Positions 23,122 to 34,265 of a stretch of DNA of 64,000 bases are shown here, one piece after another (positions within the stretch are counted from its first letter, which is position 1; each line of letters opens with the position of its first letter). Made by a program: the position numbers and the translations under genes. Location of the stretch: the NCBI GenBank assembly GCA_022497145.1, contig MU385891.1, positions 1 through 64,000 of the forward strand, given 5' to 3'. The DNA comes from Rostrohypoxylon terebratum (taxonomy: Eukaryota > Ascomycota > Sordariomycetes > Xylariales > Hypoxylaceae). The notes below the pieces were generated by a model. It was given only the letters and a program-made list of their open reading frames with translations, was not told the DNA's origin and did no database searches.

Positions 23122-24722
23122 CGTGAAGGGTTAGCTCTCTCCGCTCCGTCAAGAAAACCAACGTATAACGTATAGCTCGCGATCGGCTCAAATGCAGAGT
23201 ATGCAGATGAAGCCAGAGCTAGCGAGGACTCGGTAAAAATCGGCGAGATAGTAACGTAGTGTCGAATGCAGGTTGGTTACCATGGGACTTTTTTTTCGAC
23301 TGCGCGCCGGTTTCTTAGATCTTTAGATCTTTAGATCTTGGGATCTTAGATGGACGAAGCTTGTTAGCTAACCTGCGACTGGGAAGAAAAAAATATATGT
23401 CATTACCACGGTTAACTAACTGCTAGCTGTCCTAGTTGGCTCCATGAGATAATAGCTCTACTAGGCAGACAAGATCCTTTGGACAAGTATCGCAGGTGAT
23501 GATGGATGGTATTAGCGAACGGTTGTATAGGGAAAGTCGGCAAGTCGGTGTAGTGCCAGGTGGTTACTGCAAATGGTAGAGGTTGCTGGAGGTCACAGGT
23601 GGGAGGAAATCTCATTAGAGGATTTAATCGATATAGTGGGGCCGTGATTTTCGTCGCTTCCACTAACTTTGGCCTGGGCGACCTAGGTTCCACATGTAAA
23701 ATACGTATTAAATACTACATACTATGTAGTACATGCAAATAGGGTGCAGAATCCGAGAACGTGGGTTTGTTACGTGACCTATCAAATTACACCATTGCGC
23801 GATGATGCCCCTATTTTTTTTTCATTCTCATTTAACAGGTTCCATTTAAGCTTTGTACGTTGTACAAAGTAAAGGACACAACATTGAAGGGGGAAAAAAC
23901 CCATCAATAGAAAATAGGAATCATTGTTACTGATTTATGAGATCAGGTATGAAGTAAAGGTCTCTTCAATAAATGAGCTAAGCTGAGCTGACATGTGAAA
24001 TTCAATAGGTACTTAGTACTTACAGTCTTACCTAGGTACCCAATACCTACAGGTAGGCACTTCATTACAAAATAGCAATAGCCGATGCGTAAGTCAGAAC
24101 TAGTATAATATGCTGTGTAACAGTTTAGGGATCTAGCTCAGAACTTTCAAGTTCATATGCAGAATCACCGGAAGCGACCTATGATTAGTACACGTAAGGG
24201 ATTGCGATCATAACATCACTTTTTTCTTTTTCATATACATAGTAGGTTATGTATCAGTTAGGTCTTCGTGAGAGACCTAATCTTCATTCGATTCAATTAT
24301 TAGTTTGAGCTTCATACTTATGCTCAAGCGTCCCTTGTTTGGACTTGGTTTTGTAAGTTGAGTTTGCTGTATAGCAAGCAAGGTAATATGTACCTGAAAT
24401 GATGAATCGCTGAATCGCTCCTATTAACCAAGTTTGAGGGTTTTCCCAAATTCAAATCCTAAGCTCCTATGCGCCAGTACGATATTAGATCGGCATATAG
24501 TATGCATCTATGCAATCGTGCCGATGAGTTGATAATGAGTCCGTCATTGTTCCCTCCTCGTCCGATGAAGTTCGTGATGTGCCGCAGCATCATGATGAGT
24601 ATTATCCGCTACTCCGACCGCAGCATATCTCTTCGTCGAAAATCGTCTTGCATCGTCCCCATGACCAATCCTCGAAGCCGCATCGCAATAAGAGATCAAA
24701 GAATTATTTCATCTTTAATACT
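23122..24722. other. intergenic between CPT1-type gene and DUF7707 gene
   Basis: About 1.6 kb, AT-rich, with no supported gene. It holds a tandem AGATCTTT run near 23319-23350, ACCTAGGT octamers at 23681 and 24030, and a perfect 8-bp hairpin CTTTGTAC-GTT-GTACAAAG near 23853. The part next to 23122 must carry the phosphotransferase promoter. Confidence 0.55.
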
Positions 24723-25437
24723 TTACAGCAAGAAGACTCCCAGACTAACACTGGCTGCAAGTATAACGAAACCAAACAACCCATCGTTCGCACCAAGACG
24801 GAACGCAGCGTTGTCGTTGTCGTTGTTCGAGTCGCTGCTTCCGGCTAATCCAGTGTATATGGCATTGGAGTCCGTAGCTGTCGCACTGGTCGCTGTCGCT
24901 GAAGAACTCGCGCTCGCCGTCTTGTTGGCTAGCGTTGGGTGGAGAGCACCGCAAGGGTGGTCCTCTCGGCAGGAGCTGGCGCAGCCGTTGTCCTGGCCGC
25001 ATGCCTTCACGCATTGGTTTCCCCATTCTTGGCACACGAAGTAGGGGAGGGTAAGCGAGTATTCCGATACGTTGGGTTGCTTCTGGTCTCCGCAGATGCA
25101 GCCGTAGGTCAGTGTTTTCTACGGGCGGAAAAGTCAGCTCATGGTGATCATTGTTTAGGTGTTATCTAGCGATGAAAACTTACCGGATCGCAATCGTTCA
25201 CCAACGTGGTTCCGGGAGGTGTCTGCTGGCAGATCAAAGGGCACGTGCTCGTCTCAGATGCACACCAATTGGCTGGATATTGTGTTAGGAATCACTGGGT
25301 CGAGATACGTTTGACAAGATGTGGTAGGACCTACTTCTGTCGGTCAAAGACACACTGTCGGGTTGGATGACATAGTCAGCCCGGACGGCAGAGACGAAAA
25401 CGACGGCCGCAGCCAAGATACTCCTTATCGAAGGCAT
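24723..25437 (-). CDS. DUF7707-type GPI-anchored cysteine-rich surface protein
   Basis: Three exons, 25437-25335, 25272-25184 and 25118-24723, give 195 aa. A signal peptide (about 1-20, SILAAAVVFVSAVRA) is followed by a Cys-rich domain of about 100 residues with spaced cysteines (NWCASETSTCPLICQQ, CDP, YGCICGDQ, YFVCQEWGNQCVKACG, CREDHPCG). Then come a Ser/Ala/Thr-rich stretch and a hydrophobic C-terminus (FGFVILAASVSLGVFLL) that fits a GPI-anchor signal. This order matches a fungal-specific family annotated as DUF7707, of unknown function. It should sit at the plasma membrane or cell wall. Intron donors GTAGGT and GTAAGT are canonical. It resembles CFEM proteins in general style, but the cysteine pattern differs. 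Confidence 0.88.
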
Positions 25438-25460
25438 TGTGGTGTTGGTATTAAAATTGC

Positions 25461-25482
25461 TAGGTAGGTAGGTAGGTAGGTA
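25461..25482. repeat. (TAGG)n microsatellite in DUF7707 5' leader
   Basis: Five tandem TAGG units plus a partial one, 24-45 bases upstream of the DUF7707 start codon, probably transcribed as part of its 5' UTR. Confidence 0.85.
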
Positions 25483-27550
25483 TGAGATCGAGGTCGTTTG
25501 TTAGTCAGTTGTACAGTTGATCAACACCACTTTTATTATCAGAGCGACCGTGTAGTATTAAAGACGATATACAATTAGAAAGAACTAGGTTGAGATATAA
25601 ATATTAGAAGTGAAGAATTCACCGACCGACCGAGTTTTAAAACGAGAGAAAACGGTCACTAGGATACGAAGGGGGAACGACAGGAATGTAGAAAGAAGAG
25701 GAAGATCTGGAAGACTAGAAGAGGTCCAAGATGGATGGACCGGGGGTCAAGCTACTACATATTGTATATTTGATATTGTACTGTATGGGGTACATAACCG
25801 GTAATGAAAGAATAAAGGAGACACCCTGTCGGATGATGGTCTCAGCGCTCTCTCCAAGACCTCCACGCTCCCAGCTCGGCTTATTAGTGGCTACCTTTTA
25901 TCTGTTGGACAGGGATTGCAGGCATCTATCGGCCTACCCATTTGTACCATCAATGTAGCGAGAGCCAAAGTCGCACCACAGCGATGCGAGCAGGAGTCGG
26001 ATCCATCATTGATCACGATATTCTACTATGTATGTACTAGTGTGGTTTATCGTCTTTCTCGTCTTGCTGCTCACCAACGATGTCATCTATGTCATCGAAC
26101 CTCGTTTTCGCATACGAGGCAACCCACGTTATAACCTAAAATCTTGAAAACCTTGGCTTGGGTTTGACGAAGACTCTACATACATAGTAGAACTCGAAAT
26201 GTCCTCATGAGCGAACTAAGTAGGTAGCTATCGAGGTACTTAACATCTTACGCTACGGTCTACCACGCAGTACCTTGGCTTTCACTTTTGCAGCTCCAGG
26301 TCGATCTCTCTTAAATGTCATCCAAAATGCGCCCCAACTTCCCTGTAAAAAGTCCGGGCAGGCCTGACAGCCAGACAGCCAGACAGGGTCTCATCAACGC
26401 ACTAATGTAAAACCCTGGCTTAGTCTCAGAGCCTCAGGAAGCACAAGGGAAAGTACAAAGAAGCACAGGAATCGTTGGCGTGCTACCTGCCAAAATGCCA
26501 AAATGCCAAAGATGCTAAAATAAAAAAATAAAAAAATTCCCGTTCGTTTGCGCGATGTTTCACTCAAACAAACCAAGAGCCGAGTACGGATTCAGTCTAG
26601 GTCAACTTGCGGCAAATTTCTTGCTGATCATCTGCATTCATCGTCCGATATTCCATCCAGTTGGTTCATCAATCATCCAATTGTCGATTCGGCATCGTGG
26701 TAGAGCAAGAAGAAGAGGAGAGAAAATACGGGCATGTCTCGCATTCTCACATAATAGTGTGATTCCATACGGGCTGCTATGTACGAACTATGCAGTAGGT
26801 AGGTACGAAGTATTAGGTATTAATTGCACAGGTGCACTTTATTATCAGCGCAGAACCTTATGTAGGACCTTAATCTTAGGTGTTGTTATGTAGGGTCCCT
26901 AACCCCGTTCTAGCGCATCTACTATGTAGCGTATGGATCCCACGGGTATTTGCGCTCGAAAGAGGCCTGTGGAGAAATCTCATTGGGCGAGAGTAGCATC
27001 AGATGCCGTTTGGGGAAAGCGACCTTTTGGCCCAAGCACCTAGCAGTCTAGCAGCGCCCACCCCTAGCTCCTCATCTTGCCGCCCCTCCGGCGTTGTTCA
27101 GTTGAGCTAAGTTTGGTTCTAGCGTCGCTAGCCTGCTGGCAGGAGGCATCAATCCTCGTATTACAGGTAAGGATGGTTGGACTGGGTTGGCAGGTTGGAC
27201 TCGCAGAATCCAAAGCGTGATATCGCATGGGACCTACCAAGTTATTTACACCTTCGCTTAGTGGGTTCAAGGTTTGCCGGCGATTTTAGACTACGATTTT
27301 CTACTGCACGCACTTAATGAAGCCAAGTATTTCAAGTAATTCTCCGTCTAATGTTGTGTCATGTTTATATTCGAGAGGCCATTATATGTACGATGATGTT
27401 ATGATAGTAATGATGCTAATGATGCTAATTACCAGCTTCCGCTAGCCTCCTCCCAGTGGATCACGATCAGAAATCCCTAAAGGTATGACGGATTCCAACA
27501 CCTACCGTCTAAACTTCTGTAGCGAAAGGAATGCCACTATTTTGACCCCG

Positions 27551-27588
27551 CAACAAGCAACAAGCAACAAGCAACAAGCAACAAGCAA
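27551..27588. repeat. heptamer tandem repeat (CAACAAG)5
   Basis: Five exact tandem copies of CAACAAG followed by a partial copy, in the gene-poor region. Confidence 0.9.
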
Positions 27589-30155
27589 ACGCTCTTGTAC
27601 TTAAGCTTACGAGACACGGGAGCCTGGTTTTTGAAGTCTCAATCAAGGTCTCTCGTTGTATTTCTCGGACAAACGACTGAAATCCCCCGCATTATCCATC
27701 TGGTATTAAGCAATGATGTGATGTTTGATAAGTCCCAGCCTCTGTAATACTTCTCAATCTCACTCCCGTGGTTCAATCTGCAGTGGCATCTGCGGCCTGC
27801 CACATCCCCAGTTGGGCAGGTAGCGGATTCCGTCGCTGGGTCCGATCGGTAGGCGGATGTAGACAGTGCGCATTCCTCTGCATCGGAAGAGTAACCTGCT
27901 GCATGTAGGTAAGTTTCCAGCCCCTCTCCAATGGTTTGACCGTTCTGTGAGCAACCTTCTCAGACGCCACCTCAAGTCCCAAGATTCTTCGGAAGTTTGG
28001 TCTCCGCATCTAGACATGTATATCTTAGAACCTTAGGTCCTAGGATATAATAGACTGTAAAAGAATTCGTGAGATCAAACGACATGAACCAGATACTACA
28101 CATCTAGATACGTATGATTCGGGATGAAGACGAACACAACTACAGCAGTAGGTACCTACTATGTATGGATATCCTCATACAGTACGACGGAATAACACCG
28201 ATTCTGCGGGCGGATCTTACGACCTCTCCCGTGACCGTAGCGCCGGGGCATCTGTAAGATCTCCGTAGGTCCGTTCTTTCCAGAGTCATAGGTAATACCT
28301 ACCTCCTTATAGTAGCCTGTAGGTGTTCTTACCTGGTTTCAAAGCCAAGAGAACACTTCAGAGTTCTTGACCGCTCCTTACTTACCTCCTCTTCTCGTGG
28401 CGGCTTTGTCAAAAAATTGACAATCTACTACTATTCCTCAGCAGCCAATGTAACGAAACATCCATTTGACAGATCTACATAAGACACACATCCATATGCA
28501 AAGCGTTCCTATTTGATAAGTCTCGCGGCATATCATATATCGTATTGTCCTTTTAGCTGGGTGTGTGGTTACATTAGCTTCGCCGCGGCGTTTCAGACAC
28601 CCCTAATGCAACTCTATAGCCCAAAATAGGGATGTTTTTAGCAGTCTCTAAATACTGCAAAAGCCCCAAATAGCATATAGCAAAGCATTTCAGGCGGCGT
28701 ACAGGTTGCTTATCAGTGCACATTTTCCCGCCTGTTAGACACGAGATGCTATTAATTCCATACCGGAACTTAATTATCCCTTCCACTGTGGAAGTCTCGC
28801 ACAGGTCGACGTATTAGACGATGATTCCCGGATAAATTTGTGGTTTCACGATATTAATAAATCGGCGACGATAGGTACGTGCCTAAGGCTTAAGCTATGG
28901 TGGTCTTTGGAAGTCGAACCCCCCATAACTTCAGTGATCTAGCAGCACTGTATTCCAAACACTGAACACCACACCTGTCCCCCACCGCCGTAGTGTAGAG
29001 TGTATAAGTTACCTGAATGGGTACTAGGTAGCATAGGGGTTAATCGGCTTCGCAGTAAAGTTGGCAATTACGTACTTACAAGACAAGACTTGGCTGAATG
29101 CCACCGTAAATGGTGTTTGAATCATCAAAGCGCCCTCCTTCTTACGCCAATTATATTTTCTATAATTGATAAGTAAGTTGGTCATTGTGACTAAGACTTT
29201 TAGCAGCTGAGTTAGACTGTTAGGTACTCCTCCATCTTACGCTACAACGCTGATGAGTCAGCGATGTGAATTATTATCTAGATTCCATCTACGACTACAC
29301 AGCAAGAAAACCCATGTCAATAAGCATAGCATATAAATCACATATATAAGAGCCCATATTATGGAACGGCTAATATAACGATCCTTGGAAGGTATGATTA
29401 CTTTAAGGAACTCTAAAACTTTTGAGGGATTGGAGCAATCCATACAATGAATCATGATAGATCATGACAACTCTCAGAGGATAATGCGAAGAAGCGCCGC
29501 TACTCAGTAACCAAGCTTCTATAAACATAGACGTCAATGAGTTGATGAAGACCACCGAATATGAAGCACCCGATGGAAGTTGATGGCTATCTGAAACGGA
29601 GCCACATTGGATGTAACTTACTTAAGAGTCTCATAATACAATCTTCGACGTCGTCGTTGAAGACCTCGGAGACCTCAACAGCCAATAGACAATCGATAAG
29701 AATTACAAACCCCTGACAATCCAGTCGCATCCGTGCCCCCAAAAGTTTACGTGGGCTGTTCTTACTCACTACACTACATAAGTCCCCCCACGTCGAACGA
29801 TCTACCCACCAATCACACGGTTTGCGCTGAACTAAACACACTAAACGAGTACAAGGGTCCGCTAATTGAGTTTTGTACACCTTAACTTTAGCGCAACAAA
29901 GAACTTTGAATGTTGACTGTTGTACTTGTTAATTTTCTATCCTTTCTAGTCGTAAACTATATTCCATCCTATCCACGCGAAATCTACATCTGTGATTGCG
30001 CCTAGTTGTTTACATCCGAATCTGAGACAATTACTTCACATATACACATTCATTTGGTAGCGTATCTTGGCCAATCGCATTCGCAGATCCCGACAACATC
30101 CCACTATTCGTCATCTCCCCTCGAGACGGTAGCTGCGCCTCGCGCGCATAGATGG

Positions 30156-31069
30156 ATGATGCCATCGGCAGTAGAAACTCGAGTTCCAATCGCTGTTAGA
30201 GATAGCGCAATGGACGGAAACATTCACAAAAACCTCTCCCAAGCTACACTGCAACCGAATCCACCGCCATCTCCTCCACCAACTGAGACAGACACCGAGA
30301 CAGATTCAGAACCTCCTAACACACCACAATTACGACTATTAGATCCCAGGGCGAGTATTGTGTCACCTTCGTCGAGCCGTGGAGGAGATATAAGCTCACC
30401 AGACTCCAACGCCCACGATTCCTCCCCCGTAACTTCACCTATCACGTCACCCATAACATCGCCGCCATACTGGATGAATAACCACTCAAACCACACGAGG
30501 GCCATATCGAGCACGTCCGTCGATTCCGTACCTGCAGGAGGCATCTTGCTACGAGACAACGAAAATAGCGAGCTCGACGAGCGGGGGAGCGCATGCTGGG
30601 CTAAGAGCGTCGAGATCACGGACTACGTGACGGTCAATGGGAGCACTACCAACATAGGAGCATTCGTGGTATGGAACATAAAAGTGGAGACCTTAACCGT
30701 GAGTCTTCGAAGAGCTTCAAGAAAAAAAAAACAGATGTTAGGAGCACAAGCTGACACGAGCTTCGATTAGGGGAGTTTCATAAACATCCGGAAACGATAC
30801 TCGGAATTCGACGACTTTCGATGGCGGCTGATACGCACGTTTCCCAATTTCGAGGCCGCCGTACCTGAGTTGCCGCCCAAGAGCATCGTGTCGAAATTTA
30901 GGCCCAAATTCTTAGAAAAGCGTCGGGCTGGCCTACAGTACTTCATGAAGTAAGCAATTGCCATTCCGAAACGTCGTTGGAAGAAAGTTGTTAACTAGTT
31001 GGCAGCTGTGTATTACTAAATCCCGAATTTTCGGGATCACCCGTTTTGAAGGAGTTCCTCTTTTCATGA
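30156..31069 (+). CDS. YPT35: PX-domain phosphoinositide-binding protein (Ypt35 type)
   Basis: Three exons, 30156-30698, 30771-30949 and 31006-31069, give 261 aa. The N-terminal about 145 residues are low-complexity, rich in Pro, Ser and Thr (PNPPPSPPPTETDTETDSEP). The PX domain follows: CWAKSVEITDYVTVNGS, then FINIRKRYSEFDDFRWRLI with the RRY-type phosphoinositide site (here KRYSEF), then LPPKSIVSKF, and RRAGLQYFMNCVLLNPEFSG spanning the last intron, ending VLKEFLFS. Length, order and C-terminal end match yeast Ypt35, an endosomal/vacuolar PX protein. In yeast Ypt35 recruits the lipid-transfer protein Vps13 through a PxP motif; the Pro-rich stretch here could serve that role, which is inference. 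The first ATG of the frame is at 30156. Confidence 0.92.
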
Positions 31070-31811
31070 TATAACCTCCAGCTAGCCGAATTCTAAATAA
31101 CTAGCACAGCACGTGGAAGTGCATGATTTGGACGCCCGTAACGAAGTAATGCTAATTTTGTACAAACGCAAATGTCTAAAGCTTGGGAATTCTACCCGAG
31201 GCAGTACTAGGACGACGGGATGGGTTTTGGATATACTAGTGCTTGAGCCATTTTTCTTCACCCTTTCATTCGCGGTACATATAAAACACCAGTGTATTAT
31301 TCGGTAACATTCAGATGTAAATCCATCTAAACACAGGACTTTTTCCATGTAAATTCTTTCTACCGAATGAGATTATATTCTTCTTCTAGACCCGAACCAA
31401 GTCTATCTATCTCATAACGTGTTGCGTCCATGAACGAATATTCAAATGACCGAAGAGAAGTGTACCGAAAATAAGCATCAACCCGAAAATTGCGACAGAC
31501 AAAGGATACGACAAATAACCGGCTCAACAAGAACGCTCGGTCACAAACGCCTCGTCTATGCAACCGCGGTTACCCCCTTTAACCCCCTTCATGAATCCTG
31601 AGAGTGTATAATACACATTACTAACCCTCGCCCCCGGGGGGTTTTTGCTGGTTTTGCGTCTAATGCCGTCGTTTATTTTCACGCCCCTTCGTCTATATCC
31701 TATCTCGCGTCTCCGCCACCGCCCCGGTAGCCACCGCCCAACCACCACCACCCACCCATAGACCATATCCTCGCGAAAGCCGTCGCCGGACCAGCAGCAC
31801 ACCAAACCCGC
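31070..31811. other. convergent intergenic
   Basis: The 3' ends of the PX-domain gene and the Sym1-type gene face each other here. No gene, RNA or strong repeat seen. Confidence 0.6.
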
Positions 31812-32965
31812 TCATTTCTTGCTGTTGATCATGCTCAGGTAGCAATTCCAGCCGATACTCACCAGGTTGACGACCAGGACACGGTGCTCGAGCGGGACGA
31901 AGGTGAAATTGGCCATCTGGACGAAGGGCCAGATGAGGTAGTTGGTCTGCAGCGCGGGCGCGTAGCTCTTGGATAGCTTCTCCTTGGGCGAGCCGCCCTC
32001 CATGACGGCCATGCTCGACAGGAAGACGCCGATGAAGGTCGGCGCGAAGAGCAGCTGGTCCGCCGCCACGCGCGCGACCATCTCCGCTCGCTTGTTCTGC
32101 AGGTTGATCGATCGCTGCAGGATCCCGTACCAGGTCGTGGCGGCGGGGCCGAAGACCGCTGGGAAGGTGGGGGTTAGCTTTTGCTCGTGGTGATTTTGGT
32201 ATGTTTTTGTTTTGTTTCCTCTAGGTTTTTGAATGTGTTGAATTTCTCGTGCAACTGCAACTATACAGGCATTGCTAGGTGATTATGGTATCTCCCGAAG
32301 TGGCAGTTGACAGCAGGTACAAAGATCTTTAAAAACACCACACGATGCATCCAATCAAAAATTCAAACTGCCCTGCCAAGACTCCATTCAACCAATGAAA
32401 TAATGAATTAAGTGGATTCATTTTATACTGCTGTCAACTGCCACTTCGTCAGATAGACGATTGTGGGGAAAGGGGGGCGTTTTGGTTTTGGGGTAATAGG
32501 GGACTCCGCTGCGTTGTTGAGGGACTTGACCCACCAACTAGCTTAATGTGGGGTAAAAGGAGGTGAGGTAAGGTAAGGAGCAAGTGAGAAAACGGTGAGG
32601 ATGAGTGAGTGAAAAAAAAAATGGATTGAGCTCTGATATGACCTCAAAAAGCACGAGTAGTAGATGAATAAGCCGACATACCACCACCGTAGAGGAACAT
32701 GCGGCCTGTGCGGGCAACCTCGTGCTTCTCGATACCCTTCTTCTCGACGGCCTGTTGGGCTGTGATGTCGCCGACGGCGAATAGCACGGCGGTGGTGACG
32801 CTCTGCGTCAATAGCGGCCTCGAGGCCAGCTTTCGTTGGTACCTGCGACGGCGAGTTAGTATCTCGACTGTACATCTCCCATATCCCATCTACTATCCAA
32901 GATCACGATCAAGGAAGGCGATTAATATGCCAAGGTGACATTCATCCTACGTACCAGCGAAGCAT
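31812..32965 (-). CDS. SYM1: Mpv17/PMP22-family membrane protein (Sym1 type)
   Basis: Three exons, 32965-32955, 32842-32682 and 32158-31812, give 172 aa, the usual family size. Yeast Sym1 is an inner mitochondrial membrane protein involved in metabolite balance under heat and ethanol stress. Family signatures seen are WYQRKLASRPLLTQSVTTAV at the N-terminus, GDITAQQ near 34-40, GRMFLYGGAVFGPAATTWYG across intron 2, and PLEHRVLVVNLVSIGWNCYL with SMINSKK at the end. Four hydrophobic segments are visible. The first exon has only 11 nt. Intron 2 (32159-32681, 523 nt) is far longer than any other intron in the window and contains a MITE-like element. Another Mpv17 paralogue, such as a peroxisomal one, cannot be excluded. 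Confidence 0.94.
32291..32453. mobile_element. 163-bp TA-flanked MITE-like element (Tc1/mariner type)
   Basis: Both ends carry a 26-bp terminal inverted repeat with two mismatches; the shared core is GAAGTGGCAGTTGACAGCAG (32297-32316 and its reverse complement at 32428-32447). Directly outside each end is a TA (32289-32290 and 32454-32455), the target duplication of Tc1/mariner/pogo elements. The interior is AT-rich and non-coding. It lies inside intron 2 of the Sym1-type gene and accounts for about a third of that intron. No transposase and no second copy were found in the window. Confidence 0.85.
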
Positions 32966-34265
32966 GGTTGCGTTTCGAATGCCTTTACTGAAGGGCCGAT
33001 AGTGAATTTGGAGTTGGAAGTGGTGGTTTGATGCAAGTTTTTAGTTGTGGGCTAGACGATTCCAACCTGCGGCTAATTCTTTTTTGGCCTTGTATCCGGT
33101 GTTAAGACGTAATGCTAATCTCGTTACCTGCCTAGCTTCGCCAATGGGGACTACTCGACGCCACTAAGCTAAATTAATTCACATAACCGGGAAAGAGCTT
33201 TTCTTAAACTTGTATATATGCATAAATCGACCCCTATTTGTTCTCAAGCGATGGTTATGACTTCGATGTTACTAGAGGGATGATAAGTTCATTATGATTC
33301 TGAAAGTTCTAAGTAATATATTCAGAGTGAAATGGGTAGTTTCAAACATCGTTGTTACCAATATATGTACTTTCTGATTGAGTCGAGCTTATCCCATGGG
33401 TTACACAGGATAGCGTCATGACGCAGCGAGTTCCATAGTGACCTAGTATTTAAGAGCCGGGCATCACCTCCACTTTGAGTGTCTACAACTTCTAAGAGCT
33501 TATTGTCACTCCTATGGACGACATATATTGGTATAAAAGGTAGTCCGTGAGAAGAAGAGACAAAAATTTGAAACAAGTATCAGCAGGTACTATGTTCATA
33601 GATATCAGCAGCCGCCCAGCCGCCATAGTTAAGACAGTGCACTTGAAACATATTATCTCCGCCCGAATTGATCATTCGTCACCTCCGCTATTACGTTAGC
33701 AACCATGTCACCAAACTTGAATGGCCGTTGTCTGAGATATTTCCAATACGAGTGGTGGTTACTCAGACAGGTGGCTTGTGGAATACGGGAGATCGGTTTC
33801 AAAAAGGCGTGGGCTTATGGCCCCCCCCCCTCTTTTTTTGCTTTTTCGACTCCTTCAGTTACCTATATATAATCCTCGAGAAGTAATCTTATTCCACTAA
33901 GGTGGCTTTGCCGGACTTACTGAATCAGAATGTCTAAGAGGCTGCTTACGTACCGACGGCATGGCTTGTATAAAGAATCCCTTTAACCCCATCAGGAATA
34001 TTGTATAACCCTACGAGCAGTTTTGATTGGTCTGGAATTTACGACATCTAAATTAACGGCTTGCCATACCATAGCCCTTACCTAGGTCCTAGCAGCTTGC
34101 GGATATAATGTCTGGGAAGAGAGTCCTTGAGTCCTGAGAAGATCATAATCAACGGCAGGACTTCGTGTGTGTATGAAAAATAGGGTCTCCCCCGCTTGGA
34201 ATTGGGGCGTAATGTAGTGTAAGTTCTAGTTCAGTAAGAAACTATCCATGTATTGTCGTTAAAGT
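32966..34265. other. 1.3-kb intergenic
   Basis: No supported gene. It includes a C10 followed by a T-rich tract at 33821-33845 and an ACCTAGGT octamer at 34080. It should hold the promoters of the Sym1-type gene (left end) and the DUF3433 gene (right end). Confidence 0.55.

Larger units (their letters stand above)
25438..30155. other. 4.7-kb gene-poor region
   Basis: I find no gene I can support. Short open frames (for example 26555-26893 plus, 29587-29880 minus) lack recognisable motifs or splice-linked partners. It holds a TAGG microsatellite at 25461-25482, A/T-rich runs at 26515-26540, a 7-bp tandem repeat at 27551-27588, and many TAGGTA/TACCTA-type words. The final few hundred bases are the likely promoter of the PX-domain gene. 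Confidence 0.55.

Noticed and set aside
26555..26893. 112-codon plus-strand open frame
   Set aside because: Composition resembles the AT-rich spacer around it, and no family, signal or linked exon was seen.
27551..27588. CRISPR-like or regulatory array
   Set aside because: The heptamers are directly adjacent without spacers; it is a simple tandem repeat in a eukaryotic genome.
28905..28935. T-loop-like GGTTCGACTTCC on the minus strand
   Set aside because: No five-base T stem, anticodon arm or acceptor stem can be formed around it.
29587..29880. 97-codon minus-strand open frame
   Set aside because: Several Cys and Trp made it look protein-like, but no known motif or plausible start context supports it.
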